From the NCBI RefSeq assembly GCF_035918155.1, contig NZ_CP109327.1:5456001-5520000 (forward strand): a stretch of DNA of 64,000 nt, given 5' to 3'. This DNA is from Streptomyces sp. NBC_01591. Lineage in GTDB: Bacteria > Actinomycetota > Actinomycetes > Streptomycetales > Streptomycetaceae. Position 1 is the first letter of the stretch. Each line of letters starts with the position of its first letter. The notes under the pieces were generated by a model, which saw only the letters and a list, made by a program, of their open reading frames with translations, ran no database searches and was not told the DNA's origin. The position numbers were made by a program, and so were the translations under genes. This document shows, in pieces, positions 43,775 to 51,740 of this stretch.

Positions 43775-44529
43775 GTCAGACCGTCGACCGGGCGCTGAGC
43801 ATCCTGCCGCTGCTCGCCCAGGGGCCCGCAGACCTCGGCCAGGTCGCCGAGCGGCTCGGCGTCCACAAGTCCACGGCGCTGCGCCTGCTCCGTACACTCC
43901 ACGAACACGGACTCGTCTACCGCCAGCAGGACCAGCGCTACCGCCTCGGCGCCCGCCTCTTCGCCCTTGCGCAGGAGGCCGTCGAGAACCTCGACGTACG
44001 GGAGATCGCCCACCCCCACCTCGTCGAACTCAACGAGAGCTGCGGTCACACCGTGCATCTCGCGGTGTACGAGGAGCAGGAGGTCCTCTACATCGACAAG
44101 GTCGAGAGCCGCTACCCGGTCAGGATGTACTCGCGGATCGGCAAGCCCGTCGCGATCACCGTCGCCGCCGTCGCGAAGCTGCTCCTCGCCGACCTCTCCG
44201 AGCCCGAACGGCGCGCCGTCGCCGAGAAGCTCGACTACCCCATGTACACGTCCCGTTCGACCCCGAACGCCGGCGCCTTCCTCAAGGAACTCACCGTCGT
44301 CCGCGAACAGGGCTGGGCCACCGACCTCGGCGGCCACGAGGAGTCGATCAACTGCATCGGCGCCCCCATCCGAGGGGCGGACGGGCGGGTCGTCGCCGCG
44401 ATGTCGGTCTCCGCACCCAATGTCGTCGTCACGGCCGAGGAACTCCTCACCCTGCTCCCGCTGGTGCGCCGCACCGCCGACTCCATCAGCCGGGAGTACT
44501 CCGGCACCACCCGACCCAAGAAAGCCTGA
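43771..44529 (+). CDS. IclR-family transcriptional regulator
   Basis: The 252-aa protein has an N-terminal winged helix (about residues 1-65, QTVDRALSILPLLAQGPADL and ERLGVHKSTALRLLRTLHEH) and a C-terminal IclR effector domain (about 70-245, EIAHPHLVELNESCGHTVHL, MYSRIGKPVAITVAAVAKLL, GGHEESINCIGAPIRGADGR). The ATG overlaps the kinase stop by four bases, and RidA follows after 6 bp. It probably regulates the divergent cluster by binding the palindrome at 42601-42617, releasing or activating on a pathway metabolite. Confidence 0.93.
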   Translation: MSQTVDRALSILPLLAQGPADLGQVAERLGVHKSTALRLLRTLHEHGLVYRQQDQRYRLGARLFALAQEAVENLDVREIAHPHLVELNESCGHTVHLAVYEEQEVLYIDKVESRYPVRMYSRIGKPVAITVAAVAKLLLADLSEPERRAVAEKLDYPMYTSRSTPNAGAFLKELTVVREQGWATDLGGHEESINCIGAPIRGADGRVVAAMSVSAPNVVVTAEELLTLLPLVRRTADSISREYSGTTRPKKA

Positions 44530-44535
44530 ACAGCC

Positions 44536-44946
44536 ATGACCGAGAAGATCGCCCTCACCCCGAGCACTCACACCACGCCCCCCGCGAAGTTCTCGCACGG
44601 GGTGAAGAAGGGGAACATCCTCCAGGTCGCCGGCCAGGTCGGCTTCCTGCCCGCCGTCGAGGGCCAGGCCCCGACCCCCGCCGGTCCGACGCTGCGCGAG
44701 CAGACCCTCCAGACCTTCGCCAACGTCAAGGCGATCCTGGAGGAGGGCGGCGCGAGCTGGGACGACGTGATGATGATGCGCGTCTACCTCACGGACGTGG
44801 ACCACTTCGCCGAGATGAACGAGATCTACAACTCCTACTTCGGCGAGCAGAACCTCAAGGCGGCTCCCGCCGCCCGCACCACGGTCTACGTCGGCCTCCC
44901 CAAGGGCCTGCTCATCGAGATCGACGCGCTCGCGGTACTCGGCTGA
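44536..44946 (+). CDS. RidA-family 2-iminobutanoate/2-iminopropanoate deaminase
   Basis: The 136-aa protein has RidA blocks GNILQVAGQVGFLPAVEGQA, EQTLQTFANVKAILEEGGAS, VYLTDVDHFAEMNEIYNSYF and AARTTVYVGLPKGLLIEIDA. The Arg in AARTTV is the substrate-binding position. RidA speeds hydrolysis of reactive enamines/imines released by PLP dehydratases, preventing damage to other PLP enzymes. Encoding it with a PLP deaminase makes functional sense. It is the third gene of the kinase-IclR-RidA operon. The region 44947-45057 after it holds only a short CACCCG repeat. Confidence 0.92.
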   Translation: MTEKIALTPSTHTTPPAKFSHGVKKGNILQVAGQVGFLPAVEGQAPTPAGPTLREQTLQTFANVKAILEEGGASWDDVMMMRVYLTDVDHFAEMNEIYNSYFGEQNLKAAPAARTTVYVGLPKGLLIEIDALAVLG

Positions 44947-45057
44947 TCCAGCTGATCCACTTGCCGCACCCGCACCCGCACCCGCACCACCACGCACGGC
45001 ACGGCGCCCGGGTCCGTGGCCTGGTGATCCAGAGCCTCTCGTTCGGTTCGGGCCGGT

Positions 45058-45227
45058 TCAGGCCTGGCTGACGCAGATGATGTTCTTGTTGCCGTCCACC
45101 TTCCAGTACCAGTAGCGCTGCCCGCCGTTCGTCGGACAGATTCGGCCGCTGTACGACTTGGGTGCCCGGTAGTAGCCGGTGATCTGCGCGATCGACTGGC
45201 CCGCGACGGGCACCTTGTCGGCGTTGG
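45058..45227 (-). pseudogene. Detached second copy of the kinase C-terminal repeat
   Basis: On the minus strand this reads LTNADKVPVAGQSIAQITGY, then RICPTNGGQRYWYWKVDGNK and ends IICVSQA stop. It matches the last 50 residues of the adjacent kinase (VPQAGQSILRITGYYRAP, ERFWYWQVNKGRSIICASAA). It begins right after the kinase stop but in another frame. One added C in GCAGCCTGACC would join the frames as SAALTNADK. It has no start codon of its own, so it is probably the last repeat of a longer kinase cut off by a one-base deletion or a sequencing error. Confidence 0.7.
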
Positions 45228-47399
45228 TCAGGCTGCCGATGCGCAGATGATGCTGCGGCCCTTGTTCACCTGCCAGTACCAGAACCGCTCCCCGCGCCCT
45301 GCCGGGCAGGTCCACTTGGTACCGGCCGAGGGCGCCCGGTAGTACCCGGTGATCCGGAGGATCGACTGGCCGGCCTGGGGGACGCTCGACGAGTTGCAGC
45401 TCAGCACCACCGTCAGATCGGCGCTGACGGCCCCTTGGACCTGTGCGGGGAAGCACTGGCCCACCTGGTACACCCGGTCGAGGCAGAGCGTTCTCCCGAT
45501 CCCGTCCTCACCGGACTTGTGCCACCAGGTGAAGCCCTGCCCCGTGTCGCAGGAGCTGGAGGCTCCGGACCGGGAGGTGACGCGGTTGACATGCATGTAG
45601 GCGTTCCAGGAGCGGCAGTTGACCCGGACCGGGACCTCGGCGCTCATCTCGCCGTGCCCATCGCTGTACACGTTGAGGCAGTCTCCGGCGCGCACCGCGC
45701 GGAATGCCCGGTCGGTGGCGTCCGGGGTGGGGGTCGGCGTCGGGGTCGGTGTGGGCGTGGGTGTGGGGGTCGGAGACGGCTCGTCGGCACTGCTGTCCGA
45801 GTCGTCCGTGGTACCTCCGGAGTCGTTGCTGCTCTCGTTGTCATCGGTGCCGGTGATCTCGTCGTCGGAGTGGGTGTCGAGGCTGCTGCCGGACGTGCTG
45901 GTGCCGGAGGCGGACCCGCCGCTGCCGCTCGCCTTCCCCGAGGTGTCCCAGGGCTGCCAGATCACCAGGGCGACGACGACGGCGATGGCGATCAGCCAGC
46001 CCCAGTTCGAGGAGCCGCCCGAAGAGGGGGCGGTCGCCGGGCGCGTAGTGCCCCCGGCGGGCGAGGCGTTGGCGGACGAGGCCGCGCGCACCCGAGCGGC
46101 ACGGGCCGCCTGCTCGGCGCGCTGCCTTTCGGCCCGCTCCCGCCTGGCCTGCTCCTGCGCGGCCCGTCTCCGCTCCTCGGCGCGCTCGGCCTCCCGGCGG
46201 GCGGCCTCCGCGCGTTCGCGCTCAGCCCGTTCCCGTTCGGCGCGCTCGGCGCGTTCGGCCTGTTCGCGCTCCGCCTGCTCCCGTTCGGCCTGCTCCGCCC
46301 GCTGCCGCTCCGCAAGCTCCGCGAGCGCCGCCAGCTCCTGCCGCGCACGTTCGCGGCGGGCGCGGTCGCGGGCGGCGCGGGCCCTGCGTTCCTCCGTGTA
46401 GACCATCGTCGGGCGGGGCGGCGGCACCACGTTCGTACGTTCGTCGACGGTCAGGGCCGCCGGGTCCGTATGGCGGCCGCCGCTCGCGAGTTCCAGGCCC
46501 TGGTTCGCGTACGCGCCGATCAGTTCCGTCCAGCGCGGTGGCAGCCACCGGGTACCGCTGTGGGAAGCCGGCAGGCCGGCCTGGTCCTCGCGGAAGCGGG
46601 CGAGCAGGTTGGCGGGCGCGGGGCGTTGGGCCGGGTCTGCGGCGAGGCAGGGGCGGATCGTCGCGACGAGTTCCTTCGGCAGTCCGCCGAGGTCGAGTTC
46701 GCCGCGCTGGACGCGGGCCAGCAGCCGCAGCGTGTCGCCGTCCGCGGCGTAGGGCGGGCGCCCGGTGGCGAGCAGGAACAGGGTGGCGCCCAGGGAGTAG
46801 ACGTCGGACGCGGCGGTCGACTCCTCGCCGCGGGCCTGTTCGGGCGAGGTGAAGGCGATCGTGCCGAGGGTGAGACCGGTGAGCGTGAGGTCACTGGCGT
46901 GCGAGATGCCGAAGTCGATGAGCCGGGGGCCGTCCAGCGGCAGCAGCACGTTCTGCGGCTTCACGTCGCGGTGGACGATGCCCACCCCGTGCAGCGTGAC
47001 CAGTGCCTCCGCGGTCCCGGCGGCGATCCACCGTACGGCCGACGCGGGTAACACCCCGCAGGTGCGGACGAGTTCGGAGAGCGGGGGCGCGGCGATGTAG
47101 TCGATGGCCATCCAGGGACGCTCGGCGTTCGCGTCGGAGTCCCGTACGCGCGCCGTGTACGCGCTGTCGACCCGCTGGGCGAGCGACACCTCGCGGGCGA
47201 AGCGGCGCCGGTCGGTCTCGCTGACGTTCCCCTCGGCCAGCAGTGTCTTCACGGCGACGAGGCCACGGCCGCCGCGCTCACCGCTGCGGGCCAGATAGAT
47301 CCGCCCCATGCCGCCGGACGCCAGCCGTCCGATCAGCCGGTACGGTCCGAGCGTCGCCGGATCGTCCGCACCCAGTGCCTGCACCCGCGCCCCGGCCAT
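45228..47399 (-). CDS. Transmembrane Ser/Thr protein kinase with coiled coil and extracellular domain
   Basis: The 723-aa protein has a cytoplasmic kinase domain (about residues 15-280) with Gly loop IGRLASGGMGRIY, VAVKTLL, the catalytic GIVHRDVKPQNVLL, LIDFGIS and FTSPEQARG. A long Glu/Arg/Ala coiled coil (about 340-445, REQAEREQAERAERAERER) leads to one membrane helix (about 470-490, WGWLIAIAVVVALVIW). A Ser/Asp/Gly-rich stalk and about nine Pro-Thr units follow (about 565-585). The outer domain (about 590-723) has many Cys and a terminal repeat ending IICASAA. It probably senses an outside signal. A second repeat lies out of frame after the stop. Confidence 0.92.
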   Translation of the reverse strand: MAGARVQALGADDPATLGPYRLIGRLASGGMGRIYLARSGERGGRGLVAVKTLLAEGNVSETDRRRFAREVSLAQRVDSAYTARVRDSDANAERPWMAIDYIAAPPLSELVRTCGVLPASAVRWIAAGTAEALVTLHGVGIVHRDVKPQNVLLPLDGPRLIDFGISHASDLTLTGLTLGTIAFTSPEQARGEESTAASDVYSLGATLFLLATGRPPYAADGDTLRLLARVQRGELDLGGLPKELVATIRPCLAADPAQRPAPANLLARFREDQAGLPASHSGTRWLPPRWTELIGAYANQGLELASGGRHTDPAALTVDERTNVVPPPRPTMVYTEERRARAARDRARRERARQELAALAELAERQRAEQAEREQAEREQAERAERAERERAERERAEAARREAERAEERRRAAQEQARRERAERQRAEQAARAARVRAASSANASPAGGTTRPATAPSSGGSSNWGWLIAIAVVVALVIWQPWDTSGKASGSGGSASGTSTSGSSLDTHSDDEITGTDDNESSNDSGGTTDDSDSSADEPSPTPTPTPTPTPTPTPTPDATDRAFRAVRAGDCLNVYSDGHGEMSAEVPVRVNCRSWNAYMHVNRVTSRSGASSSCDTGQGFTWWHKSGEDGIGRTLCLDRVYQVGQCFPAQVQGAVSADLTVVLSCNSSSVPQAGQSILRITGYYRAPSAGTKWTCPAGRGERFWYWQVNKGRSIICASAA

Positions 47400-47571
47400 G
47401 TCCCTCCCCCTGTCACATCACCGTCGAGCCCCACAACGGTGCCACGTGCGCGCCCGAACAGCCATGGAATGCAGGAAGTCCCGGGCACTCTGTTGCCGGT
47501 CCGGGACAGGCCCGGCACGGATACCGGAACCCGGCCCCGGCCCCTGGCCCCCGTCCCGGTCCCGGAACATG

Positions 47572-47605
47572 CAGCAGCGCCGCCGGGGGAGCGGCGGCGC
47601 TGCTG
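47572..47605 (-). terminator. Terminator after the chitinase gene
   Basis: A 13-bp stem (CAGCAGCGCCGCC / GGCGGCGCTGCTG) with an 8-base loop lies 21 bp after the chitinase stop. The 227-bp gap to the kinase start also contains tandem CCCCGGCCCC-like tracts and the kinase promoter is expected here. Confidence 0.75.
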
Positions 47606-47626
47606 GTCACTGATACCGGCCGGTGG

Positions 47627-49363
47627 TTACGGCAGGCCGTGCACGTGCGGGCCCACCGCGTTCGACCAGGCGTTGCCCGACTTGGCGTCCCAGTTGGTCG
47701 ACCAGGTCATCGCGCCGCGGATGCCCGGGTACGTCCTCGAGGGCTTGAACGTCCCGCAGTTGGTGCCGGAGGCCAGGCAGTCCAGGGCCGCGTTCACGAC
47801 CGACGGCGGTACGTAGCCGCTGCCCGCGCCGCTCGTGGAGGCGGGCACACCGAGACCGACCTGGGACGGGTCGAGGCCGCCCTCCAGCTGGATGCAGGCG
47901 AGCGCGGTGAGGAAGTCCACCGAGCCCTGCGAGTAGACCTTGCCGTCGCAGCCCAGCATCGAACCGCTGTTGTAGTACTGCATGTTGACGACGGTCAGGA
48001 TGTCCTTGATGCCGAGCGCCGTCTTGAAGTACTCACCCGCGGTGGACTGCATGTCGATGGTCTGCGGGGCCATCGTGATGACGAGGCCGGAGCCCGCCTT
48101 CTGCGACAGCGAGCGCAGCGCCTTCGTCATGTACGTGGAGTTGAGGCCGTTCTCCAGGTCGATGTCGACACCGTTGAAGCCGTACTCCTGGATGAGCGAG
48201 TACACCGAGTCGGCGAAGTTGGTTGCCGAGGCGTCGCTGTTGACCGAGACGGACCCCTTCTCGCCGCCGACCGAGATGATGACGTTCTTCCCGGCCGCCT
48301 GCTTCGCCTTGATGTCGGCCTTGAACTGGTCGACGGTGTAGCCGTTCAGGCCCGCCGTGTCCAGGTTGAAGGTGACGGCGCCCGGCGTGCTCGTGGCGTC
48401 GGCGAAGGAGACCGCGATGATGTCGTAGTTCGCGGGCACGTCGCTGAGCTTCTGCACGGTCGCGCCGTTGTTGAAGTTCTGCCAGTAGCCGGTCACCGCG
48501 TGCTTGGGGACGGAGGTGCCGGGGTTGGGGTTGCCGCCGCCCTCCTTGGCCGTGCGCCCGCTGATCGTCGTGGACTTGACGGACTCACCGGCCGCGTTGG
48601 TGGCGGTCACCGCGAACTGGTACGCCGTGTCGGCGGCCAGCCCCGTGACCGTCGCCGAGCTCCCGGTGGTCGTGGTCGCCTTCTTGCCGTCCTGGTAGAC
48701 GGTGTAGCCGGTCGCGCCGGACACCGCGTTCCAGGACAGGGCCGCGGAGGAGGAGGTGGTCGCGCCGACCGCGAGTCCGGCCGGGGCGGACGGGACGGTC
48801 GGCTCCGGGTCGGTGCCGCCCCCGCCGTCGGGGCCGTTGACCGAGATGTCGTCCACCAGATAGGCGGCCTGCCCGTACCAGCCGTGCGTGTAGACGTCGA
48901 CCGAGGTGGTGTTCGGGCCCGTCCTGAAGGTGGTGGTGAGCTGCGTCCAGTCGCCGGAGCCGGGGGACCAGGTCGACACATCGGTGGTTCCGGTACCGCT
49001 CGCGCCGAGGTACGCGTACCCGCCCTGCACCCAGGAGCTGAGCGTGTACGTCGAGTCGGGCTTCACGGCCACGGTCTGCGTGCACCGCGCGGTGTCCTGG
49101 CCGGACGGGGTGGCCTTGAGGGCGGCGGTGCCGCCGTGCACGGGAGAGGAGACGGTGGCGCCGCTGCCGCCGGTACAGGACCAGTTGGCGAGCCCGGACT
49201 CGAAGCCCGCGTTCTTGGCGACGTTGATATCGGCCGCCTGGGCGTTTCCGGCGAGGCCTGTGGCGGTCAGCGCGCCGGCCGCGAGGACGGCCATTGTGGC
49301 GCCGAGCCGGACCCGGCCGCGGCGCCGGTGGATTCTGTGGCCGCTGAGGGGGGAACGTTCCAC
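47627..49363 (-). CDS. Secreted GH18 chitinase with carbohydrate-binding and FnIII domains
   Basis: The protein is 578 aa from GTG 49361-49363, with CGGAGG six bases upstream. A twin-Arg-rich start (HRIHRRRGRVRLGATM) and hydrophobic AVLAAGALTATGLAG form the signal, with cleavage near NAQAAD. Then come a carbohydrate-binding domain (about residues 45-180, NAGFESGLANWSCTGG, TYTLSSWVQGGYAYLG), a fibronectin III domain (about 200-280, PSAPAGLAVGATTSSSAALS) and the GH18 barrel (about 300-578). The catalytic line is FNGVDIDLENG, where the first Asp of DxxDxDxE is Asn but the key Asp and Glu remain. It degrades chitin outside the cell. Confidence 0.94.
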   Translation of the reverse strand: MERSPLSGHRIHRRRGRVRLGATMAVLAAGALTATGLAGNAQAADINVAKNAGFESGLANWSCTGGSGATVSSPVHGGTAALKATPSGQDTARCTQTVAVKPDSTYTLSSWVQGGYAYLGASGTGTTDVSTWSPGSGDWTQLTTTFRTGPNTTSVDVYTHGWYGQAAYLVDDISVNGPDGGGGTDPEPTVPSAPAGLAVGATTSSSAALSWNAVSGATGYTVYQDGKKATTTTGSSATVTGLAADTAYQFAVTATNAAGESVKSTTISGRTAKEGGGNPNPGTSVPKHAVTGYWQNFNNGATVQKLSDVPANYDIIAVSFADATSTPGAVTFNLDTAGLNGYTVDQFKADIKAKQAAGKNVIISVGGEKGSVSVNSDASATNFADSVYSLIQEYGFNGVDIDLENGLNSTYMTKALRSLSQKAGSGLVITMAPQTIDMQSTAGEYFKTALGIKDILTVVNMQYYNSGSMLGCDGKVYSQGSVDFLTALACIQLEGGLDPSQVGLGVPASTSGAGSGYVPPSVVNAALDCLASGTNCGTFKPSRTYPGIRGAMTWSTNWDAKSGNAWSNAVGPHVHGLP

Positions 49364-49972
49364 TTGCTGCCTCCGTGGGGGAGTTGGGGATGCCTGCCGG
49401 GAGTACCGGGGGACGAGCCGGCGGGGTGGACCGGCGGTACTCCGGCCGTCCGGGAGGTGACGGGGAGAGGAAGGGGATATGGAGTTGAGGAACGGTGGCC
49501 ACCGCTGGCCGATAAACTGGTCCAGACCAATCAAGTTGTCAAGACCTCTGGCAATGAGACCTGCGGAGATCGTGGTCGCCGGACCGGCCCGCGCTCACTC
49601 CACTTCTGCCCGGCATCCACCCCGCGAAGGCCTCGATGGAGACCCCGAAGCCCCCTCCGCGCACCTGTGAATTGACGTTTTGTTGACCTCGTGGAGACCC
49701 GTGCGGGTGAGGCGGCGGGGTGCTCGGACAGTGACGGTCCGGCCCCCGGTGCGAGGTCGGTGCGAGGTCGGTGCGCAAGGTTCCGCATCCGTGCTGACGT
49801 GCGCGGATGAATTCCCGGAGCAAGGTGGCCGGAAGGTGGATCGGTAACCCTCCGCAGTTGTACAGAAGTTGACGGTTTTCGATTTGATCCGATTTAGCAC
49901 GCGGGCGTTACGCGGGCGCCTCGCACACGTTGTCGGACTGGCCTCCGAAAAGTGTTCTCTGCCAGGTAAGAC
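49364..49972. promoter_or_regulatory. Intergenic region between the chitinase and Tad locus
   Basis: These 609 bp hold the chitinase promoter with its DasR-type site (49516-49531) and, on the right, the promoter of the Tad locus. Near 49860-49910 the DNA becomes A/T-rich; TTGACG at 49869-49874 followed by GATTTAGCAC is a possible promoter for the plus strand. I see no gene in the region. Confidence 0.5.
49516..49547 (-). promoter_or_regulatory. DasR-type dre site and 12-bp direct repeat of chitinase promoters
   Basis: ACTGGTCCAGACCAAT (49516-49531) is close to the known DasR-responsive element consensus ACTGGTCTAGACCACT. Within it, TGGTCCAGACCA (49518-49529) and the related TTGTCAAGACCT (49536-49547) form the spaced 12-bp repeat pair described for Streptomyces chitinase promoters. 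They lie about 155 bp before the chitinase start. This predicts repression by DasR and release by glucosamine-6-phosphate. Confidence 0.8.
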
Positions 49973-50950
49973 GTGGATAAAGTGCTGAAGCAGAACCGCG
50001 GAGAAGGAGCGATTGCGGCCGACGTCATGACCGGCGTCCGGCCGGAAGCCGAAACGGGGAACAGCGTGCCGACCGCAATAGCAGTGACCAGTGCTGACTT
50101 GGTACTACCTCCGACCGATCAGCAGACGCCGACAGCCGCCCTGCTGCAGGCGCCCGATGCCCAGGCGCTGGAGATGGCCATCGGTGACATGCACGTGCTG
50201 CTCGAACAGCACGGCTATGTCGTCGCCGTCTACCCGACCGGCATCTCGCCCGCCCATGAGCGCCGGCTCCACTCCGTGCGCTCGGTCCTGGAGAGCGACC
50301 GCATCGCCCTGGTCAAGGTGGACCTCCCGCCGCTGGGCGTCGCCGTGCTCGTCAGGCAGCTGCGCCAGTTGTCCATCTGTGACTTCAGCCCCGGAGTGGT
50401 CGCCTCCGCCGCCCGGCTGCTGACGCACTACATCCACGCGGGCGCCCTGCTCCACTCGGTCACCAAGTTCGACCGGGTCCCCGTCGACCTCAGGACCCAT
50501 GCCAAGTCCTGGGTGCCCGGCTCCCAGTTCGCCGTGGTCGCGGGGCCCGAACCGCAGCTCGTCAGGGTCGGCCCGAAGGTCGACCCGCCGACCGGTCCGG
50601 AATTCGCCACCCACCTGATGACCGCCAAAGGCCAGTCCCAGTCGGAGTGGGTGAAGGAGACCCTCGCGCCCGCGTGGCAGGTCCAGTCCATTCACGAGTC
50701 CCCGCTCCCGTCCGAATCCCCAGCATGGTGGGGAACCGGGAAGCTGGTGGAATTCGCCGCCTACCTGCCAGACATCTCCGTCCTGTACCAATTGGTGGCC
50801 TCCGTCCGCCGTGAGAACTGCCGTTGGTGCGGAATGGAACTCATCGGTGACCGCTGCGGGTTCTGCTCCTCCCCGCTACCCGCAGCCGAGAACCGAATGC
50901 ACTCTGCCGGTGTCCTCAGCCATGGAGCGCTCGCACCACCGCAGTCCTAG
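49973..50950 (+). CDS. Tad-locus protein with C-terminal zinc ribbon
   Basis: The 325-aa protein starts at GTG 49973. The N-terminal 60 residues are low in structure. Residues about 60-290 form a mixed alpha/beta region (LEMAIGDMHVLLEQHGYVVA, ALVKVDLPPLGVAVLVRQLR). The C-terminus has two CxxC pairs (ENCRWCGMELIGDRCGFCSS), a zinc ribbon. No membrane segment is seen. It is the first gene of the Tad cluster, 75 bp before cpaB, and I recall similar proteins in this position in other streptomycetes. Its role is unknown; assembly or regulation of the pilus is likely. Confidence 0.75.
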   Translation: MDKVLKQNRGEGAIAADVMTGVRPEAETGNSVPTAIAVTSADLVLPPTDQQTPTAALLQAPDAQALEMAIGDMHVLLEQHGYVVAVYPTGISPAHERRLHSVRSVLESDRIALVKVDLPPLGVAVLVRQLRQLSICDFSPGVVASAARLLTHYIHAGALLHSVTKFDRVPVDLRTHAKSWVPGSQFAVVAGPEPQLVRVGPKVDPPTGPEFATHLMTAKGQSQSEWVKETLAPAWQVQSIHESPLPSESPAWWGTGKLVEFAAYLPDISVLYQLVASVRRENCRWCGMELIGDRCGFCSSPLPAAENRMHSAGVLSHGALAPPQS

Positions 50951-51025
50951 CGCTTCCGCTTTCCTCCGTAGACGCCCTTCCGTCCGCTGCCCCACGCATC
51001 CGAATCGAACGAGGTTGTCCGGCCC

Positions 51026-51733
51026 ATGAACTCCCGTCAGCGCCGCGGCGTGATACTCCTGCTTTTGTCGGTTCTGTGCGCCTTCGGCGCCTTCGCCGGC
51101 GTGCTCTCGGTGATCAGCGATGTCAACTCCAAGGTCGGGCCGGAGGTCTCGGCCTACCAGCTGAAGTCCGACGTAGCACCCTATACCGCCCTGTCCTCCG
51201 GGCAGTTCGAGAAGATCTCGATGCCCAAGCGCTGGCTCTCCACCAACGCGGTCACCGATCTCTCCGAGGTAAACGGCAAGATCGCCGTCACCCAGCTGCG
51301 CAAGGGTTCGCTGCTCCAGTCCGACATGATGCAGCGGCGCCCCGAACTGCAGCCCGGGGAGCAGGAGATCGCCATCATGATCGACGCCGCGACCGGCGTC
51401 GCGGGCAAGATCACCCCTGGCGCCACGGTCAACATCTACGCCACCTTCGCCGGTGAACGCGATGGCGAGACCTCCCAGTCGAAGGTCATCGTCTCCAACG
51501 CCAAGGTGCTGGACGTCGGCAAGCTGACCGCTCTGGAGCCCAACCAGGACGGCAAGTCCAACATGGGCACCGAAGCCGTCCCGATCACCTTCGCGCTCAA
51601 CACGCTCGACACCCAGCGCATCGCCTACGCCGAGTCCTTCGCGGAGCACGTACGCCTCGCGCTCCTCGCCTCCGGCAGCGACAGCACCATCCGTCCGGGC
51701 GACCGCACCTACACGCTCGACAAGGACAAGTGA
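51026..51733 (+). CDS. cpaB: Flp pilus assembly protein CpaB (RcpC), SAF domain
   Basis: The 235-aa protein has an N-terminal membrane segment (GVILLLLSVLCAFGAFAGVL) and a SAF domain (about residues 40-110) that in CpaB proteins is thought to bind cell-wall glycans. Family blocks are LRKGSLLQSDMM, EQEIAIMIDAATGVAGKITP and GATVNIYATF. It lies outside the membrane and helps the pilus pass the wall. It ends 7 bp before tadZ. Confidence 0.9.
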   Translation: MNSRQRRGVILLLLSVLCAFGAFAGVLSVISDVNSKVGPEVSAYQLKSDVAPYTALSSGQFEKISMPKRWLSTNAVTDLSEVNGKIAVTQLRKGSLLQSDMMQRRPELQPGEQEIAIMIDAATGVAGKITPGATVNIYATFAGERDGETSQSKVIVSNAKVLDVGKLTALEPNQDGKSNMGTEAVPITFALNTLDTQRIAYAESFAEHVRLALLASGSDSTIRPGDRTYTLDKDK

Positions 51734-51740
51734 GGATCGA

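Noticed and set aside
45058..45456. 132-aa ORF overlapping the kinase end as an independent gene
   Set aside because: Its first part is an out-of-frame reading of the kinase C-terminus, and only the last 60 residues look real. It is a continuation of the kinase repeat after a frame change.
45728..45775. GGGGTC/GGTGTG microsatellite
   Set aside because: It encodes Pro-Thr repeats of the kinase stalk, in frame, and needs no other explanation.
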